This document shows positions 1 to 10,800 of a DNA stretch of 64,000 nucleotides, one piece after another. The DNA lies in assembly GCA_029204225.1 (NCBI GenBank), contig CM055102.1, positions 15,031,708 through 15,095,707 of the forward strand, in the 5' to 3' direction. Source of the stretch: Diphasiastrum complanatum. Its lineage: Eukaryota; Streptophyta; Lycopodiopsida; Lycopodiales; Lycopodiaceae. The translations under genes and the position numbers were made by a program. The first letter of the stretch is position 1. The number at the start of each line of letters is the position of its first letter. Below the pieces are notes generated by a model, which saw nothing but the letters and a program-made list of their open reading frames with translations, was not told the DNA's origin and ran no database searches.

Positions 1-183
1 CAGACAGCAGAGGGCAAAACAGGCAAGACAAAAATTACTATTGACATAGACGAGCTGGATGACGATATGGAGGATGAGCAGGACCAGCAAGAGCATCAAG
101 TGCAAGACCAACAGCAAGACCAAGAGCAGCGAGACCAGGTTTATTCCCATGAGAGCGATAGCATATTTCAGATTTTAGCATGA
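1..183 (+). other. Open frame of acidic Gln/Asp-rich low complexity, cut by window edge
   Basis: Frame 1 is open from base 1 for 60 codons to a TGA. It encodes a Gln/Asp/Glu-rich tail (DELDDDMEDEQDQQ, then QDQQQDQEQ). The last part overlaps sequence shared with the LTR at 29217-29933 (the GCTATCGCTCTCA block in reverse), so at least that end is transposon-derived. The DNA is a degenerate CAAGAC/CAGCAA repeat, which opens a reading frame easily. It may be the 3' end of a coding region or an accident of the repeat. I cannot assign a function. Confidence 0.25.
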
Positions 184-760
184 ATGGAGATTCACATCTC
201 ACTCTAACATCCATTAACACTAAGCATTAACACTACAATCATTAACACTAAGATCCACAATGAAGATAGCTTACTCTCTCTCTCTCTCCCTTTCTCTCTC
301 ATAAAAAGTATAAAAACATGTAATCCCAATAACAATCAAATCCAACAATTAGCAAACACAACAAAGCATGAGAGATGGAGGAAAAGTGATAGAGAGCAAG
401 GACATTCATAAATCCATTTCACAAGAGAACCAATCTCGTTTATTGAAATGAAAATATGTACATGTGTAGGAAACTCGAATTGGTCCCTTTTTATGGTAGA
501 GAGGAGGACCCTGGCCTCTGAATCCTATTGGCCCATTTCTACCTCCCTGACTATTCAAATTTAAAAAAAAGTGGGAATCATCCAAATTGGAGAGAAATCC
601 AACTTTATTCACTAACTTGACATTTAGACCATGCAACATTAAAAGTCCTGCAAAAAGGCCTAAAGTCCTTTTATTGACTTTCTGATTAATCAGTGGCTTC
701 TTTTGCCTCATCCAAAGAGGCTTGGAATTCACTAAATGTAAGAACCACCAAGTGAAGATC
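184..760 (-). repeat. Degenerate LTR of the same Ty3-like family as 29217-29933
   Basis: Read on the minus strand, this segment aligns along most of its length with the LTR at 29217-29933. Shared blocks include the AATAAAAGGACTTT-GGCCTTTTTGC stretch, the GGCCAATAGGATT block, the CATTTCAATA block, GAATGTCCTTGCTC and GCTATCGCTCTCA. A short TC run (270-300) sits where the other copy has its TG/AG microsatellite. No intact TG..CA ends are visible here. A minus-strand ORF across it (406-732) is not a protein I recognise and is treated as chance. Confidence 0.65.
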
Positions 761-1029
761 TACAGGATTCCAATCACATGCAAACCAAAAGGACACCTAT
801 AAAGCACGAACCACCCAACCAAATATGGAGAGGCTAGTCAATACCCTAACCAATCCACCCCCAAGCCACAGTGAAGAACACAAGAGAGGAGAGGATGGAC
901 TGGCTCAAGGATGACAATTTACAATAGGAGGATGGGCGAGTTTTCACTAGACTTATTCTCCTCAAGGGAGAGAGAATATTCTCTTTAGGATTCCCATGCA
1001 ACCTAAATTGAGCTATTGATCTCCTATTC

Positions 1030-1511
1030 TTGCATTACAGTAGTCTTCACCATGCATGTGCTTCTAATCTCGATTCCCTTGTACGGGACATGGACATAAC
1101 ACTAAAGAACATTTATGAATCCAACAACACTTCAAGAGTACTCATGCTAAGAGATCTGATTTTGCAAAGCATGAGAGGAAGTGATGAGAGTGCACAAGAA
1201 TATGTGCTTAGAATCAAGTCACTAAACAAAGAGTTAGCTTCTATTGGTGACAAAATTCTTGATAATGAACTTGTTCAAGTAATCCTAATTGGACTTGGAG
1301 ATGAATACTCCAATTTGGTCCAAAGTTTTTCCATTCAAGAGAGCCTACCTTCTATTGACAAGCTACATAGTGTGCTTGTGGCCAAGGAGAATAGAGTTCT
1401 AAATGTAAAGACTAGTATGAGTTCCTTATCTTTGTTGGAGATGAGAACGTCAACTTCTCATTCAAAGGCAAGAAGAAGACCAATGCATCCATGAAGATTC
1501 AAGGCAAGGAG
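1030..1511 (+). pseudogene. Copia gag fragment, host of the nested element
   Basis: The 154-codon frame is a UBN2-type copia Gag, with LIGLGDEYSNLVQSF and LHSVLVAKENRV as typical helices. The N-terminal part is missing, so the start at 1030 is only the first available Met. The gene is interrupted at 1511 by the 5.4-kb insertion and continues at 6895. Across the 5-bp target duplication the frame resumes and soon reaches a CCHC knuckle (about 6945-6990), although a TGA lies between. This is a dead retrotransposon Gag, which would normally package element RNA in cytoplasmic particles. Confidence 0.75.
1507..1511. repeat. Left target-site duplication AGGAG
   Basis: AGGAG directly precedes TGTTGG at 1512. 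It matches AGGAG at 6890-6894 directly after CCCAACA. Five bases is the usual copia duplication. The interrupted gag frame is continuous when one copy is removed. Confidence 0.8.
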
Positions 1512-2599
1512 TGTTGGGAGAGAGAGAGAATGAATAAATGATGAACAAGACGCGAACGAGAAATGAACTCGAACAAAAAACGAACGAGTAGCGAACTCGA
1601 ACAAAAAATGTTCATGTGTAGCGGAATGAGTTAAATGACTCTCTCCCTAAGCATGACTACCCTATCAGAATGAATAGGACAGATAGTGATTGAAATCACG
1701 GTCATTCTAGATTACGTAGCCAAATCTTTGAATGGACGAAGCGCTAGAAAAATAATTTGTCGCGAATTGCAAGACAAATTATTTGTTGCGAATGACTTGC
1801 GAAGAGCTAGACAGTGCTCGCCTGATAATTAGTCATGAATTATTCACGAAAGATAAGAATAAAAATTAATCGTTTATTATCCGAAAGAGCAACTGGAACA
1901 ATCAGACAGAAAGAAGAATAAGCATAACAATATTGACAGATCCTAAACGCATAATAAATGAACTGTGTCAGATTAGGTATAGCAAGTATACAGGTCAATA
2001 ATGCGATAGAGCACAAGACAGTAGCGGACGAAACCGCATGCCCCACAAAGCTTATTTCTGTCTATAATGAGGAATATAACCTCCTTTGCTTGTTCTAGAC
2101 TATCTTGCTCTACTAGCATACACTGCTTCATTATCATATCTTAAATACACAGATGGTATCTACTATATACAAGATATTACAGGTGTGCAGATATGAAAGT
2201 ATAGAGTGGATGTGTTGTCTATAGGAGATCGTGGGTGGCTGCAGTCATTGTTCAATCTGTTAACGCAGCTGCAAAGGATGAGCGTGGAAAAGGGTGTGAC
2301 GTCAGGTGAACGTTCATGATGATGCCAGAGTGCGTCACTCTTACGAATGGCCTTAGGATAAGATCTACAGGGTGCCTTAGTTTTTAGGGAACTTTGCCAA
2401 TATGTGAGGTAGTGTCCTCCTTTTGCCTGTCACCATGACCTGTGTAAGAACACAGTGTCACGATTCATTCGCCTTTTTATTCGTCTGTGCGAATTTGCGT
2501 GTAAAAATGCAGACTACGTGACAACGTTAGAAAATATACAACATGAATGGAGACAGATTAAAATTGGGATTTAGGAGAGTGGAAGGAGTAAATCCAACA
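1512..2599 (-). repeat. 3'-side LTR of the nested copia (1,088 bp)
   Basis: On the minus strand it begins TGTTGGATTTACTCC right after the polypurine tract and ends CCCAACA at the target duplication. Its last 135-140 bp (1512-1650) are the reverse complement of the 5' LTR at 6765-6889. The remaining 950 bp have no counterpart at the other end. It contains no gene. Confidence 0.6.
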
Positions 2600-2610
2600 C
2601 CCCCCCTTAA
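2600..2610 (-). other. Polypurine tract (TTAAGGGGGGG)
   Basis: On the minus strand, a run of A/G ending in seven Gs sits directly before TGTTGG. This is the expected primer for plus-strand DNA synthesis of the nested copia. Confidence 0.75.
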
Positions 2611-3891
2611 TCTGGATCCGTGAATGCCTTGATCTTCAGACTGAGTAATGCACAAAATTTGTTGTGTGCATTAACACTGAGTGCTTTCATGAAAATATCT
2701 GCAACCATGTTCTGTGTTTTGCAGTACGTTAAGTTCACCTCTCGGTGAAGAACCTTGTCCCTGATGTAGTGATATATTATCTCAATGTGCTTACTCCTAG
2801 AATGAAATCTAGGGTTGGCTGATAGAGCAATAGCGCTTTGATTATCACAAAACAAGATTGTAGGGCTGTGCTGATACAGACTGATGTTTGACAGCAAATT
2901 TCTCAACCAAAATGCTTCCTTAATAGATTGAGAAGCAGCAATGTATTCTGCTTTAGTAGAAGAAAGTGCGATAGAGGTTTGCTTACAACTGTTCCATGAA
3001 ATAGGACCGCCATTGAAGAAGAATGTAAATCCAGGTGTGGATTTACGATGGTCTACATCTCCTCCCCAACTTGCATCAGAATATCCACTGAGTTTATGAA
3101 GATTGTCGTAGCTGACATCTCCATAGCAAATGCACTGGTCCCTGGTAGCTCAAATGTATCTCATGACTCAAATAAGAGCCTTCCAATGGGTAATTTCAGG
3201 ATTAGCCATGTATTGGCTGAGTGAGCTGACAACAAAAGAGATGTCTGGCCTTGTACAGACCATTGCGTACATAAGAGATCCAAGTATCGATCGATACGGG
3301 TATTCTCTCATTTGCTCCTCTTCCCGCTTGGTCTGGGGACATTGGTCCTTTGACAAATGCAGGCCTGGATCCATTGGTGAGTGAACTAATTTACAATTCA
3401 TCAAATTTTATCTGTTAAGAACATTATGAAGATACCTTTGTTGAGTGATGTAAATCAGTCGATTTGCTCTGCCTCTGTGGACTTGAATTTCAAGACAGAA
3501 GTGAGCTTTGCCCAGATCAGTCATGTCAAATCTTCGAATCCTTGACCATATTGGTATTGTTACTGAAGAGCAACGTATCATCAACATACAAGGTGATGAT
3601 AATGAAGGATTGTTGTACTGACTTCGAATAAACGTTGCAATCAGCAATGCTTGGTTTAAATCCTTGTTCAATGAGGAATGTGTTGATCCTCTTAAACCAA
3701 GCTCTGGCAAACTGTTTCAAGTCGTACAGTGCTTTATGGAGTTTATAGACATGATTCTTCATGCCTTCCAGAACGTATCCTTTGGGCTGGATCATGTAGA
3801 TGTCTTCTTGTATAACTCCATTCAGATAAGCTGTTTGTACATCGAGCTGATGTACTTCAAGGCCGGCAGTTGCAGCATAAGATAGGAGCAT
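2607..3891 (-). pseudogene. Copia reverse transcriptase and RNase H, frameshifted
   Basis: The reading moves between frames. The segment at 3526-3891 has the RT core, including HQLDVQTAYLNG and the catalytic YVDD. The segment at 3168-3404 has the conserved CTRPDISF block. The segment at 2607-2906 ends the RNase H with LFCDNQSAIAL, KHIEIIYHYIRD and the MVADIFMKAL tail. The RT would copy element RNA and RNase H would degrade the template. At least three frame breaks and stops between segments make it non-functional. It follows the integrase at 3964-5421 in normal copia order. Confidence 0.85.
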
Positions 3892-3963
3892 TCGGATCGA
3901 TGAATGTTTGATGACTGGATTGACAGTCGACCTATAGTCAACATTCGGGATCTGGGTGAATCC

Positions 3964-5421
3964 TCATGCTACCAGTCTTGCCTCCCTTCGATCAATTGCT
4001 TCGTTGGCATTGTATTTGATCTTAAAGATCCATTTGTAATCAATAATATTGCAGCCAATAGGAGCTTCGACTAATGGCCATGTCTGATTCTTGATCAGAG
4101 AGGAATATTCTCTGTCCATAGCTTCTCTCCAGAGATCATAATCTGGTTGGAAAAGTGCCTCTTCGACTGTCGTTGGTTCATGCATTAAAAGACAGGCAGA
4201 CTCAAGAGTATACCTTGTGGGCTGTGTGCGCACTTGACTTGATCTTCTAGGAAGATTCGACTGATGAACCACTCCTGGGACTTGCTGCTGGGTAGCAACA
4301 TCTTTTTCTGAGTCGTTGTCTCGAAGTGGGTCGACGATAGACATGCCTGAGCCAGAGGCTCGAACTGTCGTGTCAATGGTAGGCGATGAAGATTCTTCTT
4401 GAGTAACTTCCTTGCCTTTGAGGTCGACGAACTGATCCTCGATAAAGACTATATCCGGGCTATACAAAATTTGCTGGGTATCAGGATTGTACAGCTTGTA
4501 GGTGTTATCAGACAAGGTATATCGAATCAGGATGGTCTTGAGGCCTTGGAAGTCCAATTTCTTCCTTGTGTATTTTGGGATCTGCGCATAGGCAATGCAC
4601 CCAAACAGTTTTAGGTTCTTCAAAAAAGGCTTAAAGCCTGTCCACACCTCATGGGGTGTCTTGTCTGAGAGAGCTTTGGTCGAACATCTATTCAGGATGT
4701 AAGCTGCAGTGGAAACAGCTTCACCCCAGAACTTCTTGGGCAACGATGCATGCGCTAGCATACACTTAGCAGATTCGACTAGAGTTCGGTTCTTCCTCTC
4801 AGCTAAGCCATTAGACTGAGGAATGTAAGGAGTGATGAACTGCTGCTCAATGCCTTGGCTTTGGCAGTACTCCTTGAACTCGATATATTCTCCACTGCTG
4901 TCTGACCTCAGGGCCTTAATCGTCCTTCCAGTCTCCTTTTCTGCACGCTTCTTGAAGATTTTGAAGCAGTTGAAGGCTTTTGATTTCTTCTTTATGAAAT
5001 ACACCATCGTTCTTCTTGAAAATTCATCAATAAAAGTTATAAAATACTTGGCATCCTTCAACGAAGGATTTTTCATCGGGCCACAAATATCTGAATGTAC
5101 AACATCTAGCAATCCTCTAGCAACATGCTGATGGCTTAATTTAAATGGCTTCCTGGTCTGTTTACCAATTAGACAGTCTTGACAGACAGGTAGCTTGACT
5201 ATTTTGAGAGGATAATCGATTTCAAGAACAATAGATTGTCTAGACATTTGTTGTACAGCAGCATAATTTAAATGACCAAGTCTATAATGCCAAAGTAAAC
5301 CTTTATTTGATTGAATTGAAGTACTGAGCGCTTGACTAGAGGCAGAAAAGCAATGACTTAATATATACAAGTATTTATGTCTCTTTCCGAGTGCTAGGAT
5401 CTTGCCTGTCCTATCAACCAC
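3964..5421 (-). pseudogene. Copia integrase and start of RT (485 codons open)
   Basis: This is the longest uninterrupted piece of the nested element. It opens with the pre-integrase zinc finger (HYRLGHLN... CQDCLIGK), followed by the DDE core. The first Asp is in VVHSDICGPM, the second in LRSDSSGEY, and the Glu in GLAERKNRTL about 35 residues later. The integrase C-terminus leads into the RT start (DYKWIFKIKYN). The domain would insert element cDNA into nuclear DNA. The catalytic triad appears intact, but the surrounding polyprotein is broken at both sides. Confidence 0.9.
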
Positions 5422-6030
5422 TTTACATTGATCACAATTGAATTCTACTCTGTGTCCTAGATCTGTGATTCTGCTTATAGAGAGTAGATTCGTGAATAAC
5501 TTAGGTACATACAGAACTTTGGAGAGTAGCTTAGATTGATCATTTGCAAAGCATAATCTTACAGTGCCTTCACCTTTAATAGCTTGTGTGCTATTGTCGC
5601 CAAGGTGGACGAATTTCTAGGTACTGTAAGGTGTATAGGACTCAAAATAGCCTATTAGGTTAGTCATGTGCTGAGTGGCTCCGGAGTCCAGGAACCAGGA
5701 ACTGTCACCAGATGCTCCTTGATGGTTGGTCATGAAGGCATCATGATTCGTTTCTTGAATTGGCTGTGGAGCTTCTACAGCTGCCTTTGCCACTTGATTT
5801 GACTGTCCTTTGCTGTTGTTCTTCGCTTGAAGTATTTGGCAGTCTTGAATTTCGTGGTTGTTTCGTTTGCAGTATCTACAGAACAGCTTCTTTTTTGTCT
5901 ACAGATTCGACTATTCCTTGTGCTGAGCTGGTTTCTGGTCTGGCTTTGATGGCTTCAGACCTTTCTTCTTCTTATGCTTTATCGTGCCCTTGTTGCTGTA
6001 CAAGGCATGAAAATCAGCTGAGGAACTTGA
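5422..6030 (-). pseudogene. Copia CCHC knuckle and aspartic protease remains
   Basis: Translated piecewise on the minus strand, 5840-5885 gives a CX2CX4HX4C knuckle (CRYCKRNNHEIQDC). About 5665-5700 gives WFLDSGATQHM, the protease active site. The protease normally cuts the copia polyprotein. Stops and frameshifts separate these pieces from gag at 6043 and integrase at 5421. Confidence 0.7.
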
Positions 6031-6042
6031 GGCTTCGTTCCT

Positions 6043-6575
6043 TCACGTGTCTTCCTGCAACAACATAGTGGTGACTCTCAAAAGAGTCAATTCTGGATGA
6101 GTCGTGATGATCATCACCCAGCTATCATAAGAACTTGGCAAGCTTGTAAGCAGTTGCATCACTGCGTCTTGATCGTCCATGACAGATCCGACAGCGGCCA
6201 TTTGTCTTAGCAGGTTCTTGAATTGATTAATGTGATTCTGCATAGAATCACCATTCGTCATCTTGAAGGAGTAGAGTTTCTTCCTAAGATGTAGCTTAGA
6301 AGCTATATCTCGCACTTCGTATAGCGTGCTCAAGATGTTCCAGACTTCTTTTGATGTCTGAGCCTCGGATACATGGCCGATCTGTGTATCCGTGATGTTG
6401 AGGATGATCAGTGCGAAAGCCTTTCCATCCCTCAGCTTCCATCTGGCGATTGATGCGTCGTCTGCTTCAGGTTTCCCTTCTGCACCTGTGACAACGTCAT
6501 ACAACTCCTTTGCCATTAGTACAGTTTTCATCTTAAATTTTCACATATGGTAATTGGCTCCATCAAGCTTGTCCA
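6043..6575 (-). pseudogene. Copia gag of the nested element, with early nonsense codon
   Basis: The open part is 6043-6531: UBN2-type Gag with the SKEVWNILSTLYE and LLTSLPSSYDSWV motifs. Upstream, the same frame reads LDGANYHM followed by TGA and KFKMK. The family consensus there is M-W-K, so a Trp codon has become a stop. The leader and PBS lie just upstream (6576-6764). Confidence 0.8.
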
Positions 6576-6752
6576 TGAGAGGACTGGCTTTCCCTTGGAA
6601 ATCCATGTGGAAGAATTAGCCTAAGTGATAGGCGAAACTATCAGTGACTTAAGTATGAAAATCTGATACTGGAAAAATACATAACAAGAAGACAATTACT
6701 CTATCGGCTAGTAGAGTCTTGTACTGTGGAAGCTAATCAAGCTATGAACATC

Positions 6753-6764
6753 GCTCTGATACCA
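6753..6764 (-). other. Primer-binding site TGGTATCAGAGC
   Basis: On the minus strand the 12 bases immediately after the LTR end match the 3' end of plant initiator tRNA-Met, the usual primer of plant copia elements. It fixes the LTR boundary at 6765. Confidence 0.9.
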
Positions 6765-6889
6765 TGTAGGGAGAGAGTCATTTAACTCATTCCACTGTGC
6801 ATGAACATTTTCTATTCGAGTTCGCTACTCGTTTGTTTCTCGTTCGCGTCATGCTCGTCATTTATTCGCTCTCTTTCTCTCTCCCAACA
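6765..6889 (-). repeat. 5' LTR of the nested copia, only 125 bp
   Basis: On the minus strand it runs TGTTGGGAGAGAG...CTCTCTCCCTACA and is followed directly by the PBS. Its own ends are near-palindromic (TGTTGGGAGAG against TGTAGGGAGAG). At 125 bp it is in the TRIM size range and far shorter than the 1,088-bp LTR at the other end. Confidence 0.7.
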
Positions 6890-6894
6890 AGGAG
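6890..6894. repeat. Right target-site duplication AGGAG
   Basis: It matches 1507-1511 exactly and lies directly after the CCCAACA end. Confidence 0.8.
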
Positions 6895-7833
6895 GCCAAG
6901 GTGGAGGATCAAGCATGAAGTTCAAGGAAGAGAGACAAATCCAAACTCAAATGCTTCTTTTGTGGGAAGAAGAGGCATATAGCATCCGAATGCTACAAAA
7001 AACAAAGTGCACAAGAAGAGAGCAAACCAGGGAACCTTTCATATGAAGAGGACTAAGATGAGGAAATCTCATCTTTGATGGCATCTACATCCACATCAAC
7101 AAGCAAGAGAGATTCTAGTGAGGCATGGTGGATTGATAGTGGGACAAGCTCTCACATGATATTTCTAAAGGATTCTTACTCAACTCTACACTCTTATAAT
7201 GATACTAGAAAGTTTATCTTTACATCAAGTAATCAAGAATGTAGAATAGATGGTATTGGTACCATTCCCTTATGTCTTGAATCTACTAAAAGGGTAGATC
7301 TAAGAAATGTGCTTTATGTTCCATCAATCACTGGAAATTTACTAAGTGTTGGACAACTAGTGGATAATGCATTAGATGTTCACTTCAAGCATGGAGTTTG
7401 TTCCATTTTGAAAAATAATGTATGCATAGAAAGAGGATTTAAGCAAGGAAGATTGTGTAAATTAGATGCTAATGTTGCCATTAAGAAGGAGATTATGGAA
7501 AAGGAGGAAATCATTCATTCAAATGTACATCTCTTTTCTCTTGTATCATATGGTGATGCTAGGATGTATCTCTTATCAAAAGTTGATTGTGGGATTTTGA
7601 GATCCATTTTCTTTGTTTACATTCCTTTTCAAATAGGAAATGAGGAGAATCTAATCTTAATCAAGAGGATGATGGTAGGATCTCCATATCTACCAACAAT
7701 CCAAGGTGATGATAGAATACTAGATGAGCATGAAGCTTTTTTTGATGACATATCTAGTATTCTCAATAGTTTCAAAATTGATTTTGAATCAACTAGAGAG
7801 CAACTTGTTATCTTGTCAAATGTATGCTCTTGA
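6895..7833 (+). pseudogene. Host copia continued: CCHC knuckle and protease
   Basis: After the insertion the host element continues with a CX2CX4HX4C knuckle (CFFCGKKRHIASEC, about 6945-6990). The frame 7075-7833 follows, beginning near WWIDSGTSSHM, the copia protease active site, with the NVLYVPSITGNLLSVGQL block of the pre-integrase region. After about residue 140 the sequence no longer resembles integrase, and no DDE core follows. The element is therefore truncated here. Confidence 0.75.
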
Positions 7834-10800
7834 ATCTAATAAGAGCAAGAATGATAAAGGTTATCTTATGGATTAGTTGCAAAAATTAGGTTAACAAGAT
7901 GTGATGATGAATGAATGTAATAACAAAATCAACAAGTCACTTTAGAAGTTAAGACTATAAATCGTAATGACATATACAAAGGAGCAGATATAAGAACACC
8001 TTAAAGAAAAAAAAACATGGTAAGGGATTTTCAAACTTGTAACTGATGAATAGAAATTGCTAGCATGGAATAATTTGCATGGACATACTACAATGTAGGC
8101 AAGCGATTTTTAGACTTGTAACTGATAAATAATAATTTCTAGCATGTGACTATTTGCATGGACATACTACCATGTAGGTACCTTAAATTAATATAGTAAA
8201 ACAACCCTTTTTTTCATTGGTACATTCTTCAATATGCAAATTGCTATATACAAAAAACTAAGCATTATTCATATATCTCGTTATATTTTCTTTCTCTATA
8301 GCTTCCCTCCATTTGTGCATATTGCTTTCGGTTTTGATATCACGTGGTCAATGACCAGGATTTTTCCCTCACGTAGAAATTTCTATCCCTTATGAAGCAT
8401 GCATTTGTCATAAATCTTAAACACCATGAGCATAAATAAAATATTTAAAGAAAAATTTGATGTGTAAACCTAGGTCAAAAGAACACTAGGCAAGTGTTGA
8501 TAAAAGCGATCTCAATATGTAAACAAAATTTTTGATTTTGAAAGATGAGTCAACTCAAGCCTAGAACTATACCATGCAAGGTTTAAGGACAAGTTTGTAT
8601 GGAAAGGATGTGGCATGGGATTGGTTCTAGTGTGTCACGTGTCTCGCATGTCCTCTAGAATAGTTGCACTCACATATGTGGCAAATACGTTTTTAACTTT
8701 TTTGGTTGATGCCACTATTTTTTCTTCCATGATGTGACCTATTTACAAGAAGGTGGTCCAATAAAAGATTGTAGGTCAACATGTATAGAGTTTGTTATAA
8801 AATAAAAATGTATTTCATAAAGAGACAACTTTAGCAACATTATCGTTTGCAATATCTCAAACTTCATTGACTTCTTGAACCAAAGTATCCCATGTTCAAC
8901 AAGGACACACAGTCCATACATATTCATATTATCTTTAACCATTAAGTAGGTGACTTGAATGGTGTACATGGACAGGTCAACAAATGTTGCATGCTTCCTA
9001 TAAGGTACAATTTGGGATCATGATGTGCATTATTTGTGATATCATGCTTGCTTGCTTGAAAGTAATTTCCAACAAATTATCACTACCTAAAAAACCACAC
9101 ATTACTCTTAAAATTTGAAATTTTGATAATGCAGAAGTTTTTCGAAATAAAATTTCATAATACTTACCATAGCATTCAAGCCTCAAGCACGAGACTCATT
9201 TATTATGGTTTTTGTTGTTGGTCGGCCCTCCGACAAACTTTGGGTAGAAGTTTACTAAATATATGCTCATGTGCTATGTGCCTTATAGAAGAATAGAAAC
9301 CTTTATAATCTACAAAATGGCATTGCATATTTATATCAAGTTCTATAGCAAAACAATACAAAGCCTTTAGTCATATTGAAATTCATCCAAAAAAAAAAAG
9401 ATTGGTTATCATTCAAATAGGGTAGGTGAAACAACAACTTAAACCACAAACATTACGATATTGTAATGACCATAATTCTAGTTTGATGAAGATGTTGCCT
9501 CAATAGGCCAAAAAGGTTCTAGAATTCACGCTCATGTCTCATAAAAGAGTATGGGAGCATTAAACTTGGACCTAGGCCTAGCTAATCCATTCTTAGATGT
9601 AGAAGGTAAAGCTCAACTTGGATGTGAAGTGTGAGGGACAAGTAGGTCCAAATGTTGAAGAAGTGACACCTTTAAAATGATTCCAAGAGTTTGTATAAAG
9701 AAGAGCATGGTTCAAAGCCAACAAGGATCTTATCATCCTAAGCTATCAAAAGCAAAGAAATCATTAAAGCATCAAAAGTGGATAGAGATATTGGCTATAT
9801 AATGATGATCCTTGACCAATGTACAAATATCTCTCAAGAAGCCATTGTACTCTACAAGCATGTTGGATATATTCTGGTGATTAAACAATGACAGCCTTGA
9901 CACAATGATGACAAATGATGTCATTTTTAGATCTACAAATGTTGTACAACCATATATGTATAATAAGATAATCAAGCTTAATCATACAAAGTGGCCAAAT
10001 TTTTCAAAAATTAGAAAGATTACACACAGCTACTTTCAAAGATCTTAATTTTCACTAAAATGTCACTATCCTTGGCATAAACATGTAGAATACACAAAAA
10101 CATCACAACAAATCTATCACACGAGAATTTCGCCAAAAAAAAAGAACACTACTCTCCTCAGCATTATGAAGGTCTTGAGCGTCACAATAAGATGCTTATA
10201 GTAGCTCTCTATTTGATATGCACTTTTTGCCTCCTATTTTATGATTATCTAGCAAGTTCAAAGAGTTGACAATTTTGTAAGCTTAGTATCTCTATGATTA
10301 TATGTTCGTGTCTTTGCACTGCAGTCAACTAATTATGAACACACGTTGGCTTTTAATCACTATAAAATATATAATAGTTACTCTACAATTAGTTAGTTTA
10401 GTTACTCAACCATTGTTAGTTAGTAGCTAGTTTTCTACAACTAGCTAGTTTGCAATTTGTAGTGGTTAGTGATTTTATGTTGTTTTTTTTTTTTTTTTTT
10501 TCTGTTTGTCACCATGTGTATGTGGTTGTTGTTCATTCCACTGGTCCTAATGGCCAATAGAAGTGGGGGCCAAGGGGGGGTTTTATTGGTGATGTCGAGG
10601 TTGAGTTGGCATCAATCTTCAACAATCATGCTAGCAAAGCCCTTGTTGCAATGGAGCTTCCCATAATGGTGCCTCCAATGACTAAGAGATGGTGATGAGA
10701 TTGATGAGAGATTTTATCCCTAAATCAACAAGTATATTATAAATCAAGGAGGGATGTCCCTAGCAACTTTGAATCCCTAGTCACCCATATGACATGCACT

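Larger units (their letters stand above)
1512..6889 (-). mobile_element. Nested minus-strand copia retrotransposon with inverted, unequal ends
   Basis: The 5,378-bp insertion lies in the gag of an older plus-strand copia and is bounded by AGGAG duplications. On the minus strand it reads short LTR, PBS, gag, protease, integrase, RT, RNase H, polypurine tract, long LTR. The order integrase before RT identifies Ty1/copia. The two ends are inverted copies of each other over about 130 bp instead of direct repeats, which is abnormal for an LTR element (see findings). The coding region has stops and frameshifts throughout, so it is inactive. Confidence 0.85.

Noticed and set aside
2100-2600. Independent solo LTR inserted between RNase H and the left end
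   Set aside because: It begins with TGTTGG directly after the polypurine tract and has no target duplication of its own, so it is treated as part of the 3' LTR.
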